Positions 1 through 5,444 of a stretch of 8,215 bases of DNA are shown here, piece after piece. Each line of letters begins with the position of its first letter. The first letter of the stretch is position 1. A program made the position numbers and the translations under genes. The stretch is from the NCBI GenBank assembly GCA_024408905.1, contig JAKSUP010000043.1, positions 1-8,215 of the forward strand. The letters run 5' to 3'. The notes under the pieces are model-generated. The model saw nothing but the letters and a program-made list of their open reading frames with translations, made no database searches and was not told where the DNA came from. The DNA is from a bacterium (lineage in GTDB: Bacteria; Cyanobacteriota; Vampirovibrionia; Gastranaerophilales; Gastranaerophilaceae).

Positions 1-2
1 AA

Positions 3-62
3 AACGGCCAATACAAAGCACTTTACGATATGCAGTTTAAAAAGCAAGAAAGTTTAGCATAA
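3..62 (+). CDS. C-terminal end of an MsbA-like ABC exporter (partial)
   Basis: Only the last 19 codons and a TAA stop are in the window; the reading frame enters from the left edge. The peptide is NGQYKALYDMQFKKQESLA. The pattern 'G-x-Y-x-x-L-Y-x-M-Q-F' resembles the extreme C-terminus of fused membrane-ATPase exporters of the MsbA/lipid-flippase type; E. coli MsbA, from memory, ends with YAQLHKMQFGQ. Such exporters flip lipid A-core or other lipids across the inner membrane, which would suit the heptose gene gmhA nearby. The gene converges on thrC, with only 11 nt between the two stop codons and no clear intrinsic terminator. The assignment rests on a very short tail, so another ABC exporter of the same superfamily is equally possible. 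Confidence 0.6.
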   Translation, partial: NGQYKALYDMQFKKQESLA

Positions 63-73
63 GATGTAAAACT

Positions 74-1129
74 TTATAGCCCCATAACTTTTAATACATC
101 ATTTAATTCTGATGAAGTTTTTTTGACGTCTGCGTTAGAGAACTTTATTGCATTGTCAGGGTCTTTCAAGCCGTTGCCTGTCAAGACACAAACAACATCT
201 GTACCTTGTCTTATTATACCTTCATTGTGTGCTTGAATTAGTCCTGCAACAGACGCAGCACTTGCTGGTTCGCACAAAACACCTTCTGTTGATGCCAAAA
301 GCTTGTATGCCTCAACAATTTTTTCATCACTTACGCAGCCAATTTTACCGTTGCTTTCATCTCTTGCTGCGACGGCTTTTTCCCAGCTTGCAGGGTTTCC
401 GATACGGATTGCTGTCGCCAAAGTCTCCGGCTTCATAATTCTTTCGCCGCGAACAATTGCGGCAGAACCTTCTGCCTCATATCCCATCATTTGAGGTAAA
501 TTATTAACAACTCCTGCCTCTTTATATTCTTTATACCCTTTCCAGTATGCAGTTATGTTTCCTGCGTTGCCTACGGGGATAAAATGATATTCAGGAGCCT
601 TGCCCAATGCATCACAAACCTCAAACGCACCTGTTTTTTGACCTTCTATTCTATATGGATTAACTGAATTAACCAAAGTTATCAGATATTTTGCAGAAAT
701 TTCTCTTACACATTCCAAAGCTTGGTCAAAATTTCCTTGTATAGCGATAATTTCTGCACCATACATCATTGCCTGAGAGAGTTTCCCAAGTGCAATATAC
801 CCATCAGGTATAAGTACAAAGGTTTTTATGCCTGCTCTTGCACCATAAGCCGCAGCAGAAGCTGATGTGTTTCCGGTTGATGCGCAAATAATTGCACCTG
901 CGCCTTCTTCTTTAGCCTTTGTGACAGCCATTGTCATACCACGGTCTTTAAAGCTTCCTGTAGGGTTACAGCCTTCAAATTTCAAATAAATATTACAGTC
1001 TAAGCCGATTTTCTTTGCCAAATTGTCAGCTTTGATTAGTGGTGTATTTCCTTCGTTCAAAGTTACAATTGGAGTTGTGTCTGTTACAGGTAAATATTTT
1101 CTGTATTTATCAATCAAACCTTTATACAT
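74..1129 (-). CDS. thrC: Threonine synthase
   Basis: Makes L-threonine from O-phospho-L-homoserine, the last step of the threonine branch; cytosolic and PLP-dependent. At 351 residues it is the short, Bacillus-type enzyme rather than the ~430-residue E. coli type. Fold-type II features are clear: GSFKDRG with the probable Schiff-base lysine K61, the STGNTSAS loop (84-91), the glycine-rich phosphate-cup segment PVGNAGNI (185-192), and a C-terminal LTGNG motif close to the end. The ATG at 1129 lies 2 nt after the hom stop. Its GAGGAA ribosome-binding site (plus-strand 1135-1140) is embedded in the last codons of hom, so the two are almost certainly co-transcribed and probably translationally coupled. 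Nothing looks truncated. Confidence 0.96.
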   Translation of the reverse strand: MYKGLIDKYRKYLPVTDTTPIVTLNEGNTPLIKADNLAKKIGLDCNIYLKFEGCNPTGSFKDRGMTMAVTKAKEEGAGAIICASTGNTSASAAAYGARAGIKTFVLIPDGYIALGKLSQAMMYGAEIIAIQGNFDQALECVREISAKYLITLVNSVNPYRIEGQKTGAFEVCDALGKAPEYHFIPVGNAGNITAYWKGYKEYKEAGVVNNLPQMMGYEAEGSAAIVRGERIMKPETLATAIRIGNPASWEKAVAARDESNGKIGCVSDEKIVEAYKLLASTEGVLCEPASAASVAGLIQAHNEGIIRQGTDVVCVLTGNGLKDPDNAIKFSNADVKKTSSELNDVLKVMGL

Positions 1130-1131
1130 TT

Positions 1132-2391
1132 TTATTCCTCACATACTCTTATTACATTATTAACCGTACAGTCAGTAAGTTCATTTACAAATTCATTAAC
1201 ACTTCGTTCTAAGCATTTTTCCGTAATAACGGTGATTTCTGCCGTATTATTTTCTTCAACACCTTTTTGTAAAATGCTTGAAAGACTTATTTTTTTGTTT
1301 GCACAAATCGTACCTATTTTTGCAATTACACCAATAGCGTTTGGTGCTGTAATTGAAATATAGTACTTATTATAAGTATCTTCGATTTTTACGGGGTTAG
1401 CAGTTTTGTGATGATGACATCTCATCATAGGTAATAAATATTCTGTTGTACCCCATTCTTTTGCTATAGATAAAATATCTCCGACAACAGAACTTGCTGT
1501 TGGAAATTCTCCTGCCCCCGGGCCGGAAAGTACAATACTTCCGAGTGGATGTCCTTTTATTTTAACTGCGTTTGTCACATAATTTGTGTGCGCAAGCATG
1601 CTGTTTTTAGGGACAAGCATAGGGTGAACTCTTACATCTGCATTATTATCTTCATCAATTGAGGCTGATGCGATAAGTTTTATTTTATATCCAAGTTCGT
1701 TTGCTTTTTCAATATCTTCTTTACGGATTTTTGTTATACCTTCTCTATAAACATTTTCATATTTAATTCTTGAATTAAAAGAAATTGTCCCAAGCGTTGT
1801 AATTTTATATGCTGCGTCAAATCCTTCAACATCACCTGTCGGGTCAGTTTCAGCGTAACCAAGTTTTTGAGCTTCACTTAAAACATCTTCGTAAGATGCT
1901 CCATCAGTATCCATTTTTGTCAAAATGTAGTTTGTTGTGCCGTTCAAAATCGCATTGATTTTTGTAATTTTGTTTCCTGCAAGAATTGTTTTAATTGGAG
2001 TGATAATAGGTATACCACCTGCAATAGCAGCTTCATAAAGAACAACTTTATTACATTCTTCTGACAGATTAAAAAGTTCTTCACCTTTTTTTGCCAAAAG
2101 CTCTTTGTTCGCTGTAACAATATGTTTGCCGTTTCTTAAGGCTGTTTGAATATAATCCCAAGCAGGCTCAACTCCACCCATAAGTTCTACAACAACGTCA
2201 ATATTCGGGTCGTTTACAACATCATAAGCGTTATCTGTTAGTATTTCTTTCGCCACTTCTACAGAACGAGGTTTATTAATATTATGTACAGCAATTTTTT
2301 TGATTTCTACACAGTCAAAACCTTGTAAACTCTTATATACACCTGTTCCAACCGTTCCGAAACCAATAATGCCTATTTTTAATTTTTCCAT
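1132..2391 (-). CDS. hom: Homoserine dehydrogenase, monofunctional with ACT domain
   Basis: Reduces aspartate semialdehyde to homoserine with NAD(P)H at the branch point to threonine and methionine. It has 419 residues, usual for the monofunctional Bacillus-type enzyme with no fused aspartokinase. The N-terminal Rossmann motif is GFGTVGTG (10-17), [11 protein letters not shown] (93-103) is the conserved cofactor/substrate segment, and the signature [19 protein letters not shown] (178-196) ends with the conserved lysine K196. A C-terminal ACT domain spans about 343-419 ([18 protein letters not shown] onward) and normally mediates feedback by threonine in this family. The ATG at 2391 has a good GGAGAG site (plus 2396-2401). 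It is the first gene of a hom-thrC operon; homoserine kinase (thrB) is not adjacent and must lie elsewhere. Confidence 0.96.
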   Translation of the reverse strand: MEKLKIGIIGFGTVGTGVYKSLQGFDCVEIKKIAVHNINKPRSVEVAKEILTDNAYDVVNDPNIDVVVELMGGVEPAWDYIQTALRNGKHIVTANKELLAKKGEELFNLSEECNKVVLYEAAIAGGIPIITPIKTILAGNKITKINAILNGTTNYILTKMDTDGASYEDVLSEAQKLGYAETDPTGDVEGFDAAYKITTLGTISFNSRIKYENVYREGITKIRKEDIEKANELGYKIKLIASASIDEDNNADVRVHPMLVPKNSMLAHTNYVTNAVKIKGHPLGSIVLSGPGAGEFPTASSVVGDILSIAKEWGTTEYLLPMMRCHHHKTANPVKIEDTYNKYYISITAPNAIGVIAKIGTICANKKISLSSILQKGVEENNTAEITVITEKCLERSVNEFVNELTDCTVNNVIRVCEE

Positions 2392-2395
2392 AAAA

Positions 2396-2401
2396 CTCTC
2401 C
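2396..2401 (-). promoter_or_regulatory. Ribosome binding site of hom
   Basis: GGAGAG on the minus strand, 4 nt before the start codon triplet. It fits the ATG at 2391 as the true start. Confidence 0.7.
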
Positions 2402-2414
2402 TATAATTTAGACC

Positions 2415-2420
2415 ATTATA
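2415..2420 (-). promoter_or_regulatory. Probable -10 box of the hom-thrC promoter
   Basis: A perfect TATAAT on the minus strand, 24 nt upstream of the hom ATG, which would give a short leader of roughly 16 nt that includes the GGAGAG site. The matching -35 position (17-nt spacer) reads TTCAAT, only a weak match to TTGACA. The G-rich repeat begins about 30 bp further upstream, so it could influence this promoter. Confidence 0.5.
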
Positions 2421-2449
2421 CCAAATTACAATAGTTTATTGAATACAAC

Positions 2450-2515
2450 GGGGGGAGTAAATGAGTGGGTGGGGTAAATGGGTGGGGTAAATGGGGGGGG
2501 GTAAATGATGGGGGG
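2450..2515 (+). repeat. G-rich GTAAATG tandem repeat with G-quadruplex potential
   Basis: Four copies of GTAAATG (2457, 2474, 2487, 2501; steps of 17, 13 and 14 nt) are separated by pure G runs with occasional single T. Seven runs of three or more G occur on the plus strand (2450-2455, 2467-2469, 2471-2474, 2480-2482, 2484-2487, 2493-2501, 2510-2515). The central part alternates loops of 1 nt and 5 nt, which is compatible with stable G-quadruplexes. The block lies between hom (leftward) and gmhA (rightward) and is not coding. The long homopolymer runs are also places where assembly or read errors could occur. Confidence 0.75.
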
Positions 2516-2522
2516 AAAAAAT

Positions 2523-2554
2523 AAGGCGCTAAGATACTAAGGCACTGGGGCACT
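2523..2554 (+). repeat. Degenerate 8-nt tandem array, copy A
   Basis: Four head-to-tail octamers: AAGGCGCT, AAGATACT, AAGGCACT, GGGGCACT (consensus RRGGCACT). The array ends 14 nt before the structured core repeat at 2569. A second array with the same consensus stands at the same side of the other core copy (5410-5433), so the array belongs to the composite element and is not a chance microsatellite. Confidence 0.75.
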
Positions 2555-2568
2555 AAGGACAGTTTAAA

Positions 2569-2740
2569 CTATCTCCCTTGGGGGAGCGAATTTCTGTGAG
2601 CGTGGAAGAAATTCAAGACAGATGTCACGAAGCGACAGGGGGGGGGTAAGCTATATGTATGTTTGTAGAACCCCCTATCTCCTTCGGGTACTTCCCCCAA
2701 GGGGCAGATAAAGTCGTGTATGTTGGGTGAAACCCAACAA
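2569..2740 (+). repeat. ~172-nt structured dispersed repeat, copy A
   Basis: It matches the reverse complement of 5230-5400. Three gap-free identical blocks are visible: 2580-2632 (53 nt), 2642-2677 (36 nt) and 2690-2715 (26 nt). The ends carry imperfect inverted repeats of about 16-20 nt (ATCTCCCTTGGGGGAG at 2571-2586 against 2691-2710). Internal hairpins are GAATTTCT/AGAAATTC (2588-2595 with 2607-2614), TGTC...GACA (2623-2637), an outer G-run/C-run stem (2641-2646 with 2671-2675), and TGTTGGGT-GAA-ACCCAACA (2721-2739). The repeat sits upstream of gmhA. A short reading frame crosses it but is not conserved as protein between the copies in a gene-like way. Confidence 0.85.
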
Positions 2741-2752
2741 AGGATATTGTTT

Positions 2753-2781
2753 TTGCGAAAAGTGAAGCAACAAAGCAATTT
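2753..2781 (+). repeat. Half-copy of a TTGCGA...AAGCAAT palindromic repeat
   Basis: A 29-nt segment from TTGCGAAAAGTGAAGC to GCAATTT matches 5161-5189 at 20 of 29 positions, and all nine differences are transitions. It resembles the dispersed intergenic palindromes of the type CATTGCGAGG...AAGCAATC that I recall from many bacterial genomes. Only one arm is recognisable here; the full hairpin is present at the other locus. Confidence 0.55.
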
Positions 2782-2826
2782 ATTTGCAGGCTTGTCGAAA
2801 ATGTTCGTTTAGTGTAGCATAGGTGT

Positions 2827-2832
2827 AAGGAG
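2827..2832 (+). promoter_or_regulatory. Ribosome binding site deciding the GTG start of gmhA
   Basis: AAGGAG lies 7 nt before the GTG at 2840. No in-frame ATG nearby has a comparable site, and the GTG gives the expected family length. Confidence 0.75.
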
Positions 2833-2839
2833 TTTAGCT

Positions 2840-3424
2840 GTGGAAAAATTTATTGATAACTATATTAATAATTCAATAGACGTCAAAAAAAAGATTTTAG
2901 AAACGCCTGAAATCAAAGAGGCGATTATAAAATCAGTTTACGCAATTATTGATGCTTATAAAAACGGTCATAAATTTTTAACAGCAGGAAACGGTGGTTC
3001 TGCAGCTGATGCTCAGCACATAGCAGCAGAACTTGTAGCAAAATTTTTTATTGAAAGACCTGCCCTCAATGCTTTAGCGCTTACTACAAATTCTTCAATT
3101 TTGACGGCTGTAGGGAACGATTACGGGCATGAGTTTGCTCTTGCAAGACAGGTTCAAGCTTACACAAATGAAGGCGATGTCTTGCTTGCAATTTCTACAT
3201 CAGGAAATTCAAAAAACATACTTCTTGCAATAGATGAAGCTAAGAAAAAAGGTGCTTTTATTATAGGGCTTGTCGGTGGTAAATCTTGTAAAATGGACAA
3301 AGTTTGTGATATCACAATTAAAACCCCATCAGAAGTTACTCCAAATATTCAAGAGGCACATATTATGATAGGTCATATTATCTGTGCATTAGTTGAACGA
3401 GAGCTTTTTGAAAGAGGAAATTAA
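2840..3424 (+). CDS. gmhA: Phosphoheptose isomerase (sedoheptulose-7-phosphate isomerase)
   Basis: Converts sedoheptulose 7-phosphate to D-glycero-D-manno-heptose 7-phosphate, the entry step to ADP-heptose for LPS core or surface glycans; cytosolic and zinc-dependent. At 194 residues it matches E. coli GmhA (192). SIS-domain motifs are present: AGNGGSAADAQHIAAELV (49-66) and the phosphate-binding STSGNS (119-124). The zinc ligands known from E. coli appear at equivalent places: H60, E64, Q171 and H179. Translation starts at GTG with a good AAGGAG. The stop overlaps the stop of the convergent ABC gene within TTAA at 3421-3424. The promoter is not obvious; a TTGTCG (2792)/TAGCAT (2815) pair with 17-nt spacing is possible but would initiate inside the Shine-Dalgarno. 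Other heptose genes are not in the window. DiaA-like SIS proteins are the main alternative, but the full set of zinc ligands argues for GmhA. Confidence 0.9.
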   Translation: MEKFIDNYINNSIDVKKKILETPEIKEAIIKSVYAIIDAYKNGHKFLTAGNGGSAADAQHIAAELVAKFFIERPALNALALTTNSSILTAVGNDYGHEFALARQVQAYTNEGDVLLAISTSGNSKNILLAIDEAKKKGAFIIGLVGGKSCKMDKVCDITIKTPSEVTPNIQEAHIMIGHIICALVERELFERGN

Positions 3425-4380
3425 ACCCTTAAGCAGGCAGCAAAATGTTCTGATGTTTTTTCTTCAAGTTTTGGGGATTCAATGTCGCACAATCCATGTT
3501 CACATAGATTACATCTAGGGTGAAATTTGCAACCGGAAATCTTTTCCTGAATACTTGGAGGTGCGCCTGTTATTGTTTTTAGTTTCAAAGCCGGGTTTGT
3601 TGTCGGAAGCGAATTCAAAAGCGCTATAGAATAAGGGTGTTTCATATTTTGAAAAAACTCTCTGCGTTCTGCTTGTTCAACAATATGTCCTGAATACATT
3701 ACATTCACCGTATCTGCGTAATTACTTACAAGAGCTAAATCATGAGAAATTAAAAGCACCGTTGTATCAAATTCTTGTTTGATTTCTGATATCAAATCCA
3801 TAATTTGTTTTTGTATAGTCACGTCTAAAGCTGTTGTTGGCTCGTCTGCGATTATTAATTCTGCATTACATGAAAGGGCCATTGCAATAATAATTCTTTG
3901 TTTCATTCCACCTGAAAATTCGTGGGGGTAAAAGTTTAGTTTATTTTTTGAATCAGGTATTTTAACCAAATCCATGACTTCTCTTGCTTTTCTGAGAGCC
4001 TGCCTTTGTGTTACTTTAGAATGGGCTTGAATTGCTTCTACAAGCTGGTTTCCTATTGTGTATAAAGGGTTTAAGGAAGTCATTGGGTCTTGTGGAATAA
4101 GAGCAATCTTATTTCCTCTCAAATTTCTCATCTCAGAAGGTTTGTAATTTAAAAGATTTTCACCGTTAAAAAGGATTTCTCCACTTTTTATAAAAGCTTT
4201 TTTAGGCAAAAGTCCGATAATAGACATTGCTGTCATTGATTTTCCACAACCTGATTCACCGACAAGGGTATGGATTTTTCCTTTTTCTAAAGATAAATTA
4301 ACATCATATAATGCTTGATAATCTTCATTTTCGCCTTTAAAAAACAGGTTAAGATTTTTGATTTCCAAAATATTTTCCAT
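3421..4380 (-). CDS. Oligopeptide/dipeptide-type ABC transporter ATP-binding protein (OppD/DppD family)
   Basis: Cytosolic ATPase subunit that would power a peptide or nickel-type importer. All nucleotide-binding motifs are intact: Walker A GESGCGKS (41-48), Q-loop IPQDPMTSLNP (Q97), signature FSGGMKQR (155-162, F instead of the usual L), Walker B LIIADEP with catalytic E180, and H213 in LLISHDL. The C-terminal OppD/DppD extension follows (GAPPSIQEKISGCKFHPRC), with cysteines at 284, 290, 293, 298 and 316; related DppD proteins are reported to bind an Fe-S cluster there. The length of 319 is typical. The start is the ATG at 4380, but no Shine-Dalgarno is visible. The gene ends against gmhA and follows an unrelated membrane protein, so no permease, binding protein or OppF partner is contiguous. 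The substrate cannot be read from the sequence. Confidence 0.9.
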   Translation of the reverse strand: MENILEIKNLNLFFKGENEDYQALYDVNLSLEKGKIHTLVGESGCGKSMTAMSIIGLLPKKAFIKSGEILFNGENLLNYKPSEMRNLRGNKIALIPQDPMTSLNPLYTIGNQLVEAIQAHSKVTQRQALRKAREVMDLVKIPDSKNKLNFYPHEFSGGMKQRIIIAMALSCNAELIIADEPTTALDVTIQKQIMDLISEIKQEFDTTVLLISHDLALVSNYADTVNVMYSGHIVEQAERREFFQNMKHPYSIALLNSLPTTNPALKLKTITGAPPSIQEKISGCKFHPRCNLCEHGLCDIESPKLEEKTSEHFAACLRV

Positions 4381-4386
4381 AAAAAT

Positions 4387-4392
4387 ATTGTA
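4387..4392 (-). promoter_or_regulatory. Possible -10 box for a leaderless ABC ATPase transcript
   Basis: TACAAT on the minus strand ends 6 nt before the ATG at 4380, which would place the transcription start at or next to the start codon. No ribosome-binding site is present between it and the ATG. The -35 region (TTCCCT at 17-nt spacing) is weak. Read-through from the membrane-protein gene 55 nt upstream is the alternative. Confidence 0.3.
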
Positions 4393-4435
4393 GCGTTAAA
4401 TGATGAATAAGGGAATAGGTAGGATTTATATCAAA

Positions 4436-5053
4436 TTAGGCATTACGTTGAGCATTTTTATTTGCAAGAAAATCTATTCCCATTCCAAGTGTAAATGGTA
4501 TAAATGGGCCTCCCAAAATGGTATCATCAATAAATGTTTCTTCTGCAATTTCTTTTATTGAATCTTTCAGTGCTTCCTTTATTGATTTGCCGGATTTTAT
4601 AGATTTTCGTGTTAAAAAACCAAATAAAGCAGTTGCAAATACAAGACTTACAACGCAACCGACACGAGTTCCTGAAAGACTCTTTTTGTATGGATTATTG
4701 TTTTGTGAAAGGCAAACATTAGGGTCTATTTCTGATGTCTTTTCAATACCATGTTTTGCAACTAAATCAGCGCTTTTCATGTTTTCTTTATTTCTGATTT
4801 TATCACTTGTAACACCCATTAAAATTAAAGGAGATGATACAAGCAATGTACGTAAAGCAAATTTAGATGATTTTGATGCAATTCCAAAAATACCGGTAAG
4901 TAATGCACAACATACTGCACCGACACAAAGACCTGTATTTGTGTGATAGTATGTATTCCCATTGTCAGTTTTCTTATGTTTTCCTTTAAATGACGGATAC
5001 ATTATATCAGAATTTTTGTATGTATAAGGGTTATATGAAGCTACACATTTCAT
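4436..5053 (-). CDS. Hypothetical membrane protein with internal duplication
   Basis: I do not recognise this 205-residue protein by function. Four hydrophobic stretches are visible: about 40-59 (GLCVGAVCCALLTGIFGIA), 67-82 (LRTLLVSSPLILMGV), 128-147 (RVGCVVSLVFATALFGFL) and 180-197 (LGGPFIPFTLGMGIDFLA). Segments 1/2 and 3/4 look like a repeated unit: a glycine-rich helix ending FGIASKSSK or FGFLTRKSIK, then a P-x-x-x-x-x-G helix ending in D and N-K. The polar N-terminus contains YPSFKGK (19-25); it shows no signal peptide. Residues 150-173 are lysine-rich and probably helical. The only ribosome-binding candidate is AAGG at 5065-5068, 11 nt before the ATG, which is weak. The gene precedes the ABC ATPase by 55 nt on the same strand and could be co-transcribed with it, but there is no functional link to infer. 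Confidence 0.75.
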   Translation of the reverse strand: MKCVASYNPYTYKNSDIMYPSFKGKHKKTDNGNTYYHTNTGLCVGAVCCALLTGIFGIASKSSKFALRTLLVSSPLILMGVTSDKIRNKENMKSADLVAKHGIEKTSEIDPNVCLSQNNNPYKKSLSGTRVGCVVSLVFATALFGFLTRKSIKSGKSIKEALKDSIKEIAEETFIDDTILGGPFIPFTLGMGIDFLANKNAQRNA

Positions 5054-5158
5054 TACACATTAAGCCTTTATAGTTGCATAATTAAAATTTTACAATAAAT
5101 ACAAAACCAAAAGACGTAAAAATTTGCGTTTTTTCAGGACAATATAACGAAAAATTTA

Positions 5159-5224
5159 CATTACGAGGAGTGAAACGACGAAGTAATCCACTGAACGAGA
5201 TTGCTTTACTACATTCGCAATGAC
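5159..5224. repeat. Palindromic intergenic repeat (CATTRCGAGG...AAGYAATC type), full hairpin
   Basis: The left arm 5159-5189 (CATTACGAGGAGTG to AAGTAATCC) and right arm 5199-5224 (GATTGCTTTACTAC to CGCAATGA) form an imperfect inverted repeat around a short loop (5190-5198). From memory this is the kind of short palindrome scattered between genes in many genomes. It lies 5 nt from the structured core repeat, on the side opposite the octamer array. The left arm recurs at 2753-2781 next to copy A. Confidence 0.65.
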
Positions 5225-5229
5225 AGTAA

Positions 5230-5400
5230 TTATTGAGTTTCACCCAACCTACAAGACTTTATCTGCCCCTTGGGGGAAGTCCCCGAAGGGGGTAGGGGGT
5301 TCTACAAACATACATATAGCTTACCCCCTCTGTCACTTCGTGACATCTGTCTTGAATTTCTTCCACGCTCACAGAAATTCGCTCCCCCGAGAAGAGATAG
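5230..5400 (-). repeat. ~171-nt structured dispersed repeat, copy B (inverted relative to copy A)
   Basis: Reverse-complement copy of 2569-2740, about 2.4 kb away, with differences limited to a few substitutions, short G-run length changes and a changed terminal arm. On the minus strand the hairpin TGTCAC-GAA-GTGACA is perfect (mismatched in copy A), and a CCCC-TTCG-GGGG hairpin is intact (weakened in copy A). The terminal inverted repeat is better preserved in copy A. The copy begins 44 nt downstream of the TPR gene stop, in the same direction as that transcript, so it would lie in its 3' untranslated region and could act there as a transcription stop. Copy A has a different gene context, so this is not a shared role. 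Confidence 0.85.
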
Positions 5401-5409
5401 CAGCCACAT

Positions 5410-5433
5410 AGCATCTCAGTGCCTCAGTGCCTT
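5410..5433 (-). repeat. Degenerate 8-nt tandem array, copy B
   Basis: Read on the minus strand, three octamers AAGGCACT, GAGGCACT and GAGATGCT stand 9 nt from the core repeat, on the same side as in copy A. GAGATGCT corresponds to the odd AAGATACT unit of copy A. The array lies 11 nt past the TPR gene stop codon (5445-5447). Confidence 0.7.
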
Positions 5434-5444
5434 TTTGCACATAT

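Noticed and set aside
63..73. Terminator between the exporter tail and thrC
   Set aside because: The gap is 11 nt; AGTTT/AAACT around it is too weak a stem, with no T-run.
2450..2554. Possible CRISPR-like array (GTAAATG units or octamers)
   Set aside because: Units are far too short and the spacing irregular; there are no unique spacers of normal size and no cas genes.
2569..2778. Short minus-strand reading frame across copy A, similar to one across copy B at 5220-5411
   Set aside because: The similarity of the peptides follows from the DNA repeat; the frames start and end differently, include translated G/C runs, and lack ribosome-binding sites. Judged spurious.
5112..5136. Possible intrinsic terminator: ACGTAAA/TTTGCGT stem followed by T-run
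   Set aside because: The stem is short and AT-rich with a tiny loop, and on the strand with the T-run no gene lies upstream to terminate.
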